Assembly: GCF_002752655.1 (NCBI RefSeq)
Contig: NZ_CP023739.1
Coordinates: 62,001 to 126,000 of the forward strand
From: Methylosinus trichosporium OB3b
GTDB taxonomy: Bacteria > Pseudomonadota > Alphaproteobacteria > Rhizobiales > Beijerinckiaceae
Reading direction: 5' to 3'
Length of the DNA stretch: 64,000 nt
The notes under the pieces were generated by a model. The model saw only the letters and a program-made list of their open reading frames with translations. It made no database searches and was not told the DNA's origin. The position numbers and the translations under genes were made by a program. Positions 54,265 to 62,517 of this stretch are shown here, in pieces (position 1 is the stretch's first letter; each line of letters opens with the position of its first letter).

Positions 54265-54648
54265 ATGTTAAACCTGCGAACCTCACTTGCTCGAGCGCGT
54301 GGACTGGGTTCGGCCAGGAGCGGGACCGTCGATTTCTGGCGCCAGCGCGTCACTTCGTTGCTTGGCCTCCCGTTGACCATTGCCGCTGTTCTGATCGTCC
54401 TTTCGAGCGTTGGAATTGATCGCGACGCAGCGTTAGCGCGCCTTGGCCACCCGGCGGTCGCGACATTACTTCTCCTAACAATCCTGAACTTCTGCATTCA
54501 CATGCGGATCGGCATGCAGGTCATCATCGAAGATTACGTGCACAAACCCACAGCGAAAGCCTTGCTTCTCATGGCGAATACCGGATTCACATTCACGATG
54601 GGCATCGCCGGCGCATTGGCTCTGGTGAAAATCGCTACCGCCAGCTAA
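54265..54648 (+). CDS. sdhD: Succinate dehydrogenase membrane anchor subunit
   Basis: 127 residues from ATG 54265; a GTG at 54250 overlapping the sdhC stop (GTGA) would add five residues and fits translational coupling. Signature SGTVDFWRQRVTSLLGLPLT, LNFCIHMRIGMQVIIEDYVH (conserved heme/quinone region), KPTAKALLLMANTGFTFTMG. Three helices. It completes the sdhBCD set; normally sdhCDAB form one operon, so the gene order here (B-C-D, no A) is unusual. Confidence 0.9.
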   Translation: MLNLRTSLARARGLGSARSGTVDFWRQRVTSLLGLPLTIAAVLIVLSSVGIDRDAALARLGHPAVATLLLLTILNFCIHMRIGMQVIIEDYVHKPTAKALLLMANTGFTFTMGIAGALALVKIATAS

Positions 54649-54850
54649 CCAACCATTTCCATGGCAGGCTCAGATGCAGAAATGCAGCCCCTAAGCGGCC
54701 GAAATGAAACACACCTAATGTAGCGATCAACTTCGCTCTTGGTCGAAAAAGGGCCGCCATTCGGATGATGCTCCATCTCCTGGTGGGGAACCTCCATTCA
54801 AGCGTAGGTTAAACTGTAACCGGCGCGACCGACCCACCTCGTAATTTGTC

Positions 54851-55333
54851 GTGGATGAGCGACACTCCCGCGCGAGATCAAAAACTCAACGGAGTGCTCG
54901 GATGGCTAATGCCATGGTTGATGCCATGCATGATGACAGGACTTATCGTCGGGTCGAGGTGATCACCGGACACCGCCGCCGACGGGATTGGACGCCGGAG
55001 GAAAAGGACCGGATCGTTGGGGAAAGCCTGCGACCCAAGGCGAATATTTCGGAGGTCGCGCGACGCAATGGCGTGAGTCGCGGCCTGCTAAACATCTGGC
55101 GACGACAGGCGCGAGCGTTGGCCGCCTCGCCCTCGACGAAACGCGAGCTGTTCGCCACGGTGCTCGTGGAAAGCGACGCGACGCATCGCGAAAAGAGCGC
55201 CGCTTCCGTCTCGAGGCCGGCGACTTCGGGCGCGATCAAAATCGAAATTGGCGGCGCGACGATCCGGGTTCCCAAGGGCGTTGACCGCGCCACGCTTGAT
55301 GCGGTGATATCGGCGTTGCGTACGGCGCGATGA
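54851..55333 (+). CDS. tnpA: IS66 accessory protein TnpA, copy 2
   Basis: 160 residues (or from the internal ATG at 54902), identical to copy 1 including the HTH NISEVARRNGVSRGLLNIWR. Overlaps tnpB by four bases. Confidence 0.9.
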   Translation: MDERHSRARSKTQRSARMANAMVDAMHDDRTYRRVEVITGHRRRRDWTPEEKDRIVGESLRPKANISEVARRNGVSRGLLNIWRRQARALAASPSTKRELFATVLVESDATHREKSAASVSRPATSGAIKIEIGGATIRVPKGVDRATLDAVISALRTAR

Positions 55334-55683
55334 TTTCGTTCGCCTCGGAGACGCGCGTGTTCGTGTCCACGCAGCCAATCGATTTCAGGCGAGGCGTGCA
55401 TGGCCTCGTCGCCTTGGTCGCGGAGGGTTTGGGCAATCCGTATTGCGGCGATATTTTCGTGTTTCGCTCGAAGCGCCGCGATCGATTGAAGATTTTGATG
55501 TTCGACGGCACGGGCATGATTCTGGCGACGAAGTGGCTCGAGGAAGGGCATTTCGCCTGGCCTCCCGTCAAGGATGGCGTCATGCGCGTCAGCGCGACGC
55601 AGTTGGCCATGCTTGTCGAGGGGCTTTCGGAATGGTCGCGGGTGGTTCCAAAGGTCGTGAAGCGCCCGACAATTGTTGCGTGA
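55330..55683 (+). CDS. tnpB: IS66 accessory protein TnpB, copy 2
   Basis: 117 residues, identical to copy 1 (VSTQPIDFRRGVHGLVALVA). Intact. Followed 50 bases later by tnpC. Confidence 0.92.
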   Translation: MISFASETRVFVSTQPIDFRRGVHGLVALVAEGLGNPYCGDIFVFRSKRRDRLKILMFDGTGMILATKWLEEGHFAWPPVKDGVMRVSATQLAMLVEGLSEWSRVVPKVVKRPTIVA

Positions 55684-55733
55684 AACGCCTTATTTTACTG
55701 GCATTTTAGAGTATTTTGCGCTAGCTTGAGCTT

Positions 55734-57305
55734 ATGGCGCTGCGCCCTGAAAACCTTCCCTCTGACCCCGCCTTACTGGCCGAACTGGCGCTCGGGCTCG
55801 ACGCGGAAAACGAGTCTTTGCGCGCGATGGTCGCCAATTTGAAAGGGCTTATTTTTGGTGCGCGGTCGGAGCGGTTGTCCGTCATCCTCGCCGAACAACT
55901 TCCCCTCGATCTGGAAGATGCTGCCAGCATTGCGCCGCCGCCCGCCAACGACGACGCGGCATCGACGAACGAGCGCGCGCGGCGTCCACGCGCAAAATCA
56001 AAACGAAACATCGGAGCCTTGCCCGCGAACCTGCCGCGCCACGAGGTGACGATCGAACCGGACACGACCGTCTGTCCCTGTTGCGCGGGCAAGCTGCATC
56101 GCATCGGCGAGGAGGCGAGCGAGGCGCTCGATCGGGTTCCAGCGGTGGTGCGGGTTCTGCGCACGATCCGTCCCAAATACGCCTGCCGGAATTGCGAGGA
56201 AAAGGTCGTTCAGGCGAAAGCCCCCGCGCGATTGATCGAGGGCGGCATGGTGACGACAGCGCTCGTCTGCCACATCGCCGTCGCCAAATACGGATGGCAA
56301 TCGACGCTCTACCGGCAAATGCAAATCCTTGCCGGGCTCGGCGTTGATCTCGATCGCTCGACGCTGGCGCGCTGGATGAAGCAATTGGCGTGGATGCTGA
56401 AGGGTCTCTATCTCCTGCAACTCGCCCACATGCACACCTATCCCCGGCTGTTCTGCGACGAGACGCCCATGCCAGTCATCGAACCCGGGCGCAAACAAAC
56501 GAAAACCTGCCAGTTCTGGGCCCATGCGACGGACGATCGCGCCTGGAAGGGGCCCGCGCCGCCTGCGGTCGTCTATGTGTTCGCGGAAGGACGCGGCAAG
56601 AAGGAGATCGCCGAACAGCTCCGCGGCTTCTCGGGCGTGCTGCAAGTCGACGGCTACGCCGCCTACAAGTCGTTGGCCGGCGGCAAGGGAAAGGCGACGA
56701 ACGGCAAAATCCGCCTGGCGTTTTGTGTCGCGCACGCGCGGCGCAAGTTTGTCGCCATCCACAAATCGACGCAATCGCCGTTCGCGCGGGAGGTGATCGA
56801 GCGGCTGGCCGAGGTCTACGCCATCGAGAAGCGCGTTCGGGGAACCAGCGCCGACAATCGCCGCGCCGTGCGACAAGCTGAAACGAAGCCGATCATGGAA
56901 GCGTTGCACGCGCGGCTCGTCGCGGTGAAGGACGGCATATCGAGAATCTCTCCGTTACGCGAAACAATCGATTACACGCTTGGCCACTGGGCGGGCCTCA
57001 CGCTTTTCCTTGAAGACGGGCGATTGGAGCCAGACTCCAACATTGTCGAGCGTTCGATCCGTCCGATTGCAATCGGAAAAAAGAATAGTCTGTTCTGCGG
57101 AGACGCGGGCGGCGGCGAGACATGGGCAATCATATCGTCGCTACTTAACACGGCAAAATTAAACGACGTCGATCCCGAGACATGGCTGACGGATGTCGTC
57201 GAACGCATTGTCTCCGGCGTCACGAAGAGCAACCAGCTTCATGAACTCTTCGCATGGAACTGGAAAGCCGCGCGCGAAGCCGAGGTTCAAAAAGCCGCCG
57301 CATGA
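55734..57305 (+). CDS. tnpC: IS66 transposase TnpC, copy 2
   Basis: 523 residues, identical to copy 1, with intact zinc finger, DDE core and C-terminal ELFAWNWKAA element. A complete and probably active IS66. Confidence 0.93.
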   Translation: MALRPENLPSDPALLAELALGLDAENESLRAMVANLKGLIFGARSERLSVILAEQLPLDLEDAASIAPPPANDDAASTNERARRPRAKSKRNIGALPANLPRHEVTIEPDTTVCPCCAGKLHRIGEEASEALDRVPAVVRVLRTIRPKYACRNCEEKVVQAKAPARLIEGGMVTTALVCHIAVAKYGWQSTLYRQMQILAGLGVDLDRSTLARWMKQLAWMLKGLYLLQLAHMHTYPRLFCDETPMPVIEPGRKQTKTCQFWAHATDDRAWKGPAPPAVVYVFAEGRGKKEIAEQLRGFSGVLQVDGYAAYKSLAGGKGKATNGKIRLAFCVAHARRKFVAIHKSTQSPFAREVIERLAEVYAIEKRVRGTSADNRRAVRQAETKPIMEALHARLVAVKDGISRISPLRETIDYTLGHWAGLTLFLEDGRLEPDSNIVERSIRPIAIGKKNSLFCGDAGGGETWAIISSLLNTAKLNDVDPETWLTDVVERIVSGVTKSNQLHELFAWNWKAAREAEVQKAAA

Positions 57306-57581
57306 GTGGTGCATCTGTCGCACCGGTTACGTTAAACTCAGTTGATAAACTTCAGTTCCTTGGTCCGCGGGGTCCAGATTCTCTTTTCTTTGGGGTCCAC
57401 ACGTTGGTTCACAGGCGACCGCCTGCTCTTCCCGCGATTCGATGGCCGCCGGCGCAAGAACCCTTGTGAAAAAACATTAGCCACTTATCCTGATCCGAAG
57501 CCCACCTTGGCAATTGCTCCGTCAGTCACGCACATGGGCGCCTACCGGTGATATTGAGGCGGCGACGCTAGAAAGGCGAAA

Positions 57582-58403
57582 TCAATCGGCGAGGTTTTGG
57601 ATGCGCCCCCAGGTGCTCTTCGTCCCCCATATTCCGGAGCGTAGCGCCTCGAGCTGCACGATCTGGCTGTGGTCGACGAAGAGATTGACCTCGTTGCCGT
57701 AATTCTTGACATACCACTCGAACACCGGGGGATCGGCGGCTTCGAACATCACCTTATCGAGCCCAAGCTTGTCGATGATGGCGGCTGCGACGTCGGTGCG
57801 CCAGCTATTCACGCTCTCCGTGATCCCTTCGCTCTCGATCATGATGATGTCCGCGCCGGCGTCGAGAACGCGTTCGCCTTGCGCGATCAACCAGCCGACA
57901 TCCTTGGTTCCTTCGGCTTCGAGCTCCTTGGCCGCGGTGGCGCCGCCGGAGCCAAACTGAATCCCCAATTCGGGCTTGGCCTTCAGCCCGGCCTTTTTCA
58001 CCATCTTCACGAGGCGCAGCATGCTGTCGGTCGGCAGACTGATAAAACCTGCGGAAATTTCGACGACGTCGAAGCCAAGCGTCTTGACCTCTTCAATGTA
58101 GTGGGTGACGGCTTCCGGGCCGAAACGCAGGACATTCTCGATCCAGCCGCCGGTCGAGACATAAACGTCGTGATCGTGCGCCACCTTGTTGATCGCCATC
58201 ACCGCCTGCGGCGGCATGAGGGCGAATGATCCCCCCGCGTATTTGACGCCGTCCACCCAGGCGCCGACGGTTTCCAGTACATCCGCGAGGTGCCGAGGGC
58301 CATAGGCGCTGTAATAGGGGCCACGAATCTCGGTAAGCCCGGTCTTGCGCGGTTTCATGGACCGTGCCGCCCGGGGAATGAAGGAAAACGTAGTCTCGCT
58401 CAT
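57582..58403 (-). CDS. Phosphosulfolactate synthase-like (ComA/Hsa32 family) protein
   Basis: 273 residues from ATG 58403, a TIM barrel of the ComA family: GLTEIRGPYYSAYGPRHLAD, GAWVDGVKYAGGSFALMPPQ, YVSTGGWIENVLRFGPEAVT, VVEISAGFISLPTDSMLRLV, AKPELGIQFGSGGATAAKEL and DIIMIESEGITESVNSWRTD, then VFEWYVKNYGNEVNLFVDHS. ComA adds sulfite to phosphoenolpyruvate in coenzyme M synthesis; bacterial and plant relatives (Hsa32) may differ. It follows the MmgE/PrpD gene by 29 bases on the same strand, so the two form an operon. Pathway not certain. Confidence 0.85.
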   Translation of the reverse strand: MSETTFSFIPRAARSMKPRKTGLTEIRGPYYSAYGPRHLADVLETVGAWVDGVKYAGGSFALMPPQAVMAINKVAHDHDVYVSTGGWIENVLRFGPEAVTHYIEEVKTLGFDVVEISAGFISLPTDSMLRLVKMVKKAGLKAKPELGIQFGSGGATAAKELEAEGTKDVGWLIAQGERVLDAGADIIMIESEGITESVNSWRTDVAAAIIDKLGLDKVMFEAADPPVFEWYVKNYGNEVNLFVDHSQIVQLEALRSGIWGTKSTWGRIQNLAD

Positions 58404-58432
58404 GGTTCCTCTCCCTTTGCAGAAAACGAGGC

Positions 58433-59938
58433 TCACGCAGCCGTCTCATATGCGCCAAGGCCCCCGAGCAACGCCGCGAGATCAACAACAGGACGCTCAT
58501 GAAGATTCGCGATCACATCAGCCATGGCGGCACGTTCGTCCGCCGTGGTGAACGCGCGGGTCACAGAATCGAACTTCGCGCGCGCCGCCGTCCAGTCGAA
58601 CGGATTGGTGTGGAAGCCATGGTAGTCCTCGCGCGACGCCCTCAGGATTTCCCCGTCATCGAGCTCCACTTCGAGCCTGGCTGGAAGCCGCTGCGGAAAA
58701 AGCGCCGACAGGGCGGCGACGGGAACAACCGTCACCTTGCGCAAGAGGTCCTGCACGTCCGCCGCTTGGATGCGTTCTTGCGCATATTGCTCGGGCTGCA
58801 CCCTCCCGTCGATGAGCGCGGCAGCGAGCATATAGGGCAGACTGTGATCAGCCTCCTCCTTGGTTCGGACGATGCGCTTGTCGCCCTCCTCGCCACCGCC
58901 GATGATTTGATGCGCGACCGCGAAGGTTTCAAGCCGCACCGCGCGCACCGCCCCAGCGCGAAAGTTCGGGCGGGCGCGGATGTCGAGCGCCGCGTCGATC
59001 GCCGACTGCGAGTGAATCTCGGCGTTATGCTTCTTCAAGATCGTAAGTTTGACGCGCTCCAAATCTTCCTTCAACCAGTCGATCTCAAAGGGCCCGCTGA
59101 TCGTCTCCATGAAACCCTTGTTCCCCTCGAACACCGCTTCCGGTCCGGTGATTCCATGCGCGGCCAAGAGCGCCGCGTGGGTCGCCGCCATAGCCATGTT
59201 CGGATAGGCGAGCCCCTTCCATTGCGAGAGCGCGCCGGTGCGAGTGACGCGCAACGCATTGTTGGCGGTCCCACTGATGGCGATGGCGTTAGCGATCTGT
59301 TCGCGCGGCAAACGCAACGCTTTGGCGACGCCCGCCGCCGCCGCATAGGCGCCTTGCGTCGTATGGTCGAATCCCCTGTCGCGCACGGGAGCCACGTCGC
59401 TTAAGCGCGTTTGGACCTGATAGGCGACGGCGAGCGCCGTCAGGAATTCGGCGCCGCTCGCGCGTTTCATCTCGGCCGCCGCCAGCACCGCGCCGAGATT
59501 GTCGGAAGGGTGACAGGTTTCGCCATGAGCGAGGTAGCTGTCCATGAAATCGAGATAGCGGCTAAGCGCGCCATTATAGAAGGCCGCCCGATCGGGCGCT
59601 GTCTTGCCGCCGCCGATGAGCGTCGAAAGTGACTGGCCGCCGAGCTCTGTGGTTAATGTGCGGATCGCGACGATCGGGGCGGAGCGGAGTGCGCCGATAG
59701 CCACGCCGATCGTGTCGAGCACGCGGATCTTTAGCTGTTCGGCCGCCGCCGCGCTCAAATCGCCAAAACGCGCCCGTTCGACGAACATTGCGAGCTCCTG
59801 GACCTCGGTCATGTCGAGGGGCTCTGTCTGAATCGACATTCCCCAGGCGAGCGCCGCGCCATATCCAATCTTTTCTCCATCGGATTCTCTCCACGCCACA
59901 GAGTCGTCGCTCTTGTAAATGGATGGATCGGTCTTCAT
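58433..59938 (-). CDS. MmgE/PrpD family dehydratase-like protein
   Basis: 501 residues. MmgE/PrpD signature: QLKIRVLDTIGVAIGALRSA, FYNGALSRYLDFMDSYLAHG (active-site DxxDS), ETCHPSDNLGAVLAAAEMKR, DRGFDHTTQGAYAAAAGVAK and LKKHNAEIHSQSAIDAALDI, all typical of 2-methylcitrate dehydratase, cis-aconitate decarboxylase and iminodisuccinate epimerase relatives. The first about 35 residues vary; ATG 59938 or the internal MSIQTEPLD are both possible. It is the first gene of the operon with the ComA-like gene. The substrate cannot be told from sequence; a dicarboxylate or tricarboxylate is likely. Confidence 0.88.
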   Translation of the reverse strand: MKTDPSIYKSDDSVAWRESDGEKIGYGAALAWGMSIQTEPLDMTEVQELAMFVERARFGDLSAAAAEQLKIRVLDTIGVAIGALRSAPIVAIRTLTTELGGQSLSTLIGGGKTAPDRAAFYNGALSRYLDFMDSYLAHGETCHPSDNLGAVLAAAEMKRASGAEFLTALAVAYQVQTRLSDVAPVRDRGFDHTTQGAYAAAAGVAKALRLPREQIANAIAISGTANNALRVTRTGALSQWKGLAYPNMAMAATHAALLAAHGITGPEAVFEGNKGFMETISGPFEIDWLKEDLERVKLTILKKHNAEIHSQSAIDAALDIRARPNFRAGAVRAVRLETFAVAHQIIGGGEEGDKRIVRTKEEADHSLPYMLAAALIDGRVQPEQYAQERIQAADVQDLLRKVTVVPVAALSALFPQRLPARLEVELDDGEILRASREDYHGFHTNPFDWTAARAKFDSVTRAFTTADERAAMADVIANLHERPVVDLAALLGGLGAYETAA

Positions 59939-60195
59939 GTGCCCGGCTCATCCTGCGCCGAAACGCACGGATCTTCTCGCGGTCACGATGCAACTCCCCC
60001 CTGCGTTCCGCTTGCATACCTCACAATCGAATACCCGACGCTGGCGCAGACCATGCGCCGGACCTCGTTCCGCGATCAGGCGCAGGATGTCTCCCAACAG
60101 ATTTATAGGGCGGCCCGTCCCTTCGACCAGCCGCGCTGTTGTCGCCGGCGAATTGGAGAGTGGGGGAAGAGCAAATGCAGATTACGATTCTGGAG

Positions 60196-61002
60196 GGCGT
60201 TGTCACGTTGTCGAATGATAGGCGCGAAGGATCTCGTTGGCGACGATGCTCACGCAGCAGCGGCGGCCGCGCGCCACGTGTCTGTGGCCGAGGCTCGAAA
60301 AGCCCGGTGTGTTCGTGCTGAAATGAAATGGCGTTGGACGTTGAACGTGTTGTAGGCGGCGGCATGCGTTGAGAGAAATCTTTGCGCGGATCCCACACTC
60401 TTGAACCCCTGCATTTTCCTTTCTCTTCGTCGGGTTGGCTGATGCGAATTCTCCGCCCGATTGTTGCGCCATCGCCCGCGCTCGTGGCGATCCGCGATCC
60501 CGAGTTCACGAGCTGCGGCGCTATAAGACCGCAGGTCATCGGTGACGATTTTGTCGGGCATCAAGCCATTCTTCTTCAGCAGCTTGCGCATCAATTTCAG
60601 CGCAGCGGCCTTATTCCGCTTGGTCTGAACCAAAACATCCAGAACCTCTCCTTCGCTATCGACGGCGCGCCAGAGATAAACCAAGCGTCCATCGATCTTG
60701 AGATAGACCTCATCCAAATGCCAAGTGCTATGGGGCCTTGGTCGACGTTTGCGCAGACTGGCAGCGATCTTCGGTCCAAAGTGGTTGACCCAACGACGCA
60801 CGGTCTCATAGGACACGATGATCCCGCGTTCAGCCAACAGATCCTCCACGTCTCGGAAGCTCAAAGTGAACCTGACATACAGCCAGATCGCCTGTTGAAT
60901 GATCACGGGCGGAAACCGGTAGCCGCTGTAATTTAGCTTTGCCATGGCCAACGGCTACCGAAATGAGCGAGAGACAGCAAGCCCCGACAACGTGACAAAG
61001 CC
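60196..61002 (-). mobile_element. IS6-family element (807 bp)
   Basis: Ends share TTGTCACGTTGTCG: GGCGTTGTCACGTTGTCG at 60196 and, on the minus strand from 61002, GGCTTTGTCACGTTGTCG. It contains one transposase gene. The flanking 8 bases differ (TTCTGGAG, GGTTCAAC), so it lacks a target duplication, as after cointegrate resolution. It cuts off the end of the IS200-type tnpA. Confidence 0.85.
60250..60951 (-). CDS. IS6-family transposase
   Basis: 233 residues. GYRFPPVIIQQAIWLYVRFT, LSFRDVEDLLAERGIIVSYE and TVRRWVNHFGPKIAASLRKR, then STWHLDEVYLKIDGRLVYLW (first Asp), DKIVTDDLRSYSAAARELGI (second Asp) and RAENSHQPTRRRERKMQGFK (Glu). Complete DDE triad, normal length, apparently intact. Confidence 0.92.
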   Translation of the reverse strand: MAMAKLNYSGYRFPPVIIQQAIWLYVRFTLSFRDVEDLLAERGIIVSYETVRRWVNHFGPKIAASLRKRRPRPHSTWHLDEVYLKIDGRLVYLWRAVDSEGEVLDVLVQTKRNKAAALKLMRKLLKKNGLMPDKIVTDDLRSYSAAARELGIADRHERGRWRNNRAENSHQPTRRRERKMQGFKSVGSAQRFLSTHAAAYNTFNVQRHFISARTHRAFRASATDTWRAAAAAA

Positions 61003-61201
61003 GGTTCAACTGTTCCAAGCGCGCGTCTTCGTTTTCCTGGTTGCGGATATATTCCCGGATCACTTCCTCGTCGCGCCCCACGGTCGAAACGAAATATCCT
61101 CTGGCCCAAAAGTGCTGCCCAACGAAACTTCGTTTTCTCTCGCCATACACCCGCGCCATATGGATGGCGCTTTTGCCCTTGATGTATCCTACCACCTGAG
61201 A

Positions 61202-62132
61202 GTCTGTCCGTGAACTTTATGATGGATTACAGAGTTTTCTGAGCATGAGGCGGATGGAGGCGAGGTGAAGAAACGCCAGCGCCTTTCGATTGAGGTTTTC
61301 GAAATCCTTGGCCAACCTCCTGCACCGACCGAGCCACGAAAAGGTTCTTTCGACGACCCAACGTCGGGGCAGAACCTCGAAGCCTTCGGCCGCGTCGGAG
61401 CGCTTGATGATCTCGGTGACGACGTCAGGCAAAGCTTGCTTCTGTGCCTCGCGAAATTGCGGTCCCTGATAGCCGCCGTCCGCGAACAGCTTTTGCAGAA
61501 ACGGGAACTTTCCGAACATCGTGCGCAGAACGAGAACGCCGCCATCGCGATCTTGAATGTCGGCCGGGTGAACGAGCGCGTGAAGCAGCAGGCCTATTGT
61601 ATCGACGAGAATATGCCGCTTCTTGCCCTTGATCTTCTTTCCGGCATCGTAGCCGTGCGGATCAATGCGACGCCCCCTTTTTCCGTGCTTTTCACGCTCT
61701 GGCTGTCGATGACTGCGGCGGTCGGACTCGCCTCGCGCCCCGCCGCTTCGCGACATTTCACGTAAAGGGCATGATGGATGCAATCGAGCGTTCCATCGTA
61801 GGTCCACAGATCGAAATAGCCATAGACCGTGCTCTTCGGCGGCAAATCCTTCGGGATGGCGCGCCACTGGCAACCGGTCGAGAGAACATACATCAGGCCG
61901 TTCACGACATCGCGAATGTCGACCCTGCGCTTCCCGCCGCCCCGTCTGGCGGGTGGAATCAACGGTTCGACGTGCGCCCATTCGTCATCCGTCACGTCAC
62001 TCGGATAGCGCAATTTGCTACGATCGTAACGCGCACGATTTTCATTCGTCCACATCAGCGGCCCCTCAAGAATCAGGTAGCCTCACTGAATCACAAGCGA
62101 TCCATCCGGTTCAACTTCTCTTCGGACCGACA
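61202..62132 (-). mobile_element. IS5-family element (about 931 bp) inside IS200-type tnpA
   Basis: Flanked by CTGAG at 61197-61201 and 62133-62137. Terminal repeats share GTCnGTCCG (AGTCTGTCCGTGAACT at 61202; minus strand from 62132 TGTCGGTCCGAAGAGA). It contains a two-frame transposase. Confidence 0.8.
61217..62055 (-). CDS. IS5-family (IS427-like) transposase with probable -1 frameshift
   Basis: OrfA frame: YPSDVTDDEWAHVEPLIPPA, VNGLMYVLSTGCQWRAIPKD, AAVIDSQSVKSTEKG (Asp). OrfB frame: RRIDPHGYDAGKKIKGKKRH, ILVDTIGLLLHALVHPADIQ (second Asp), RWVVERTFSWLGRCRRLAKD (Glu). The change of frame falls on an A5G5 run (minus strand, 61673-61682), reading -1, as in programmed frameshifting of the IS427 group. 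Both parts are complete, so the element may be active. Confidence 0.85.
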
Positions 62133-62446
62133 CTGAGAAACCGCGTGTTTCGGAGGGATCGCGATCATCACATGCACATGATCGAGCATCAAATGCCCCT
62201 CCTCGATCCGGCTCTCCTTCTGCACAGCCAGTTTCCTGAACACTTCCCCAAGATGACCGCGAAGCTCACCATACAGCGTCTTGCGGCGGCGTTTGGGAAT
62301 GAACACAACGTGGCATTTGCAGTCCCATTTCGTGTGACTTAAGCTCTCATACTCGTCCATCGCGGAACTTCCTCTTCGTGTGCTTGGCGGCTCACGGTGA
62401 GAAGTTTCGTCGGTGGACTGCGGTAAACGTCAAACTCCGACTGCCA

Positions 62447-62463
62447 CCCCGGCAAAGCCGGGG
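62447..62463. repeat. Hairpin CCCCGGC/GCCGGGG at presumed IS200 end
   Basis: Seven-base perfect arms with a three-base loop, about 90 bases upstream of the IS200-type tnpA start. IS200/IS605 elements have such subterminal hairpins; it could also act as a terminator before the nitric oxide reductase gene. Confidence 0.5.
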
Positions 62464-62517
62464 GAACTCTCATTTTGCTTTAGAAGCGCATCAGCAACCG
62501 GCACCAGGCGAGATTCC

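Larger units (their letters stand above)
54816..57330 (+). mobile_element. IS66-family element, copy 2 (2515 bp)
   Basis: Same ends and length as copy 1, opposite orientation. Flanked by an 8-base duplication GTTAAACT (54808-54815 and 57331-57338), the usual IS66 value. Inserted between sdhD and the ComA-like gene. Confidence 0.93.
61003..62360 (-). pseudogene. IS200/IS605-type TnpA interrupted by an IS5-type element
   Basis: The N-terminal part (62133-62360) shows HTKWDCKCHVVFIPKRRRKT, LMLDHVHVMIAIPPKHAVSQ with the HUH-type HVH motif. The C-terminal part (61003-61201) shows VVGYIKGKSAIHMARVYGER, FVGQHFWARGYFVSTVGRDE (catalytic Tyr in this helix) and the end EQLN. Removing the IS5-type element and one copy of CTGAG joins VSQ to VVGYIK in frame. 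The last residues are cut by the IS6 element. Confidence 0.85.

Noticed and set aside
48277..57330. Composite transposon bounded by IS66 copies
   Set aside because: Each IS66 copy has its own different flanking duplication, so they inserted independently.
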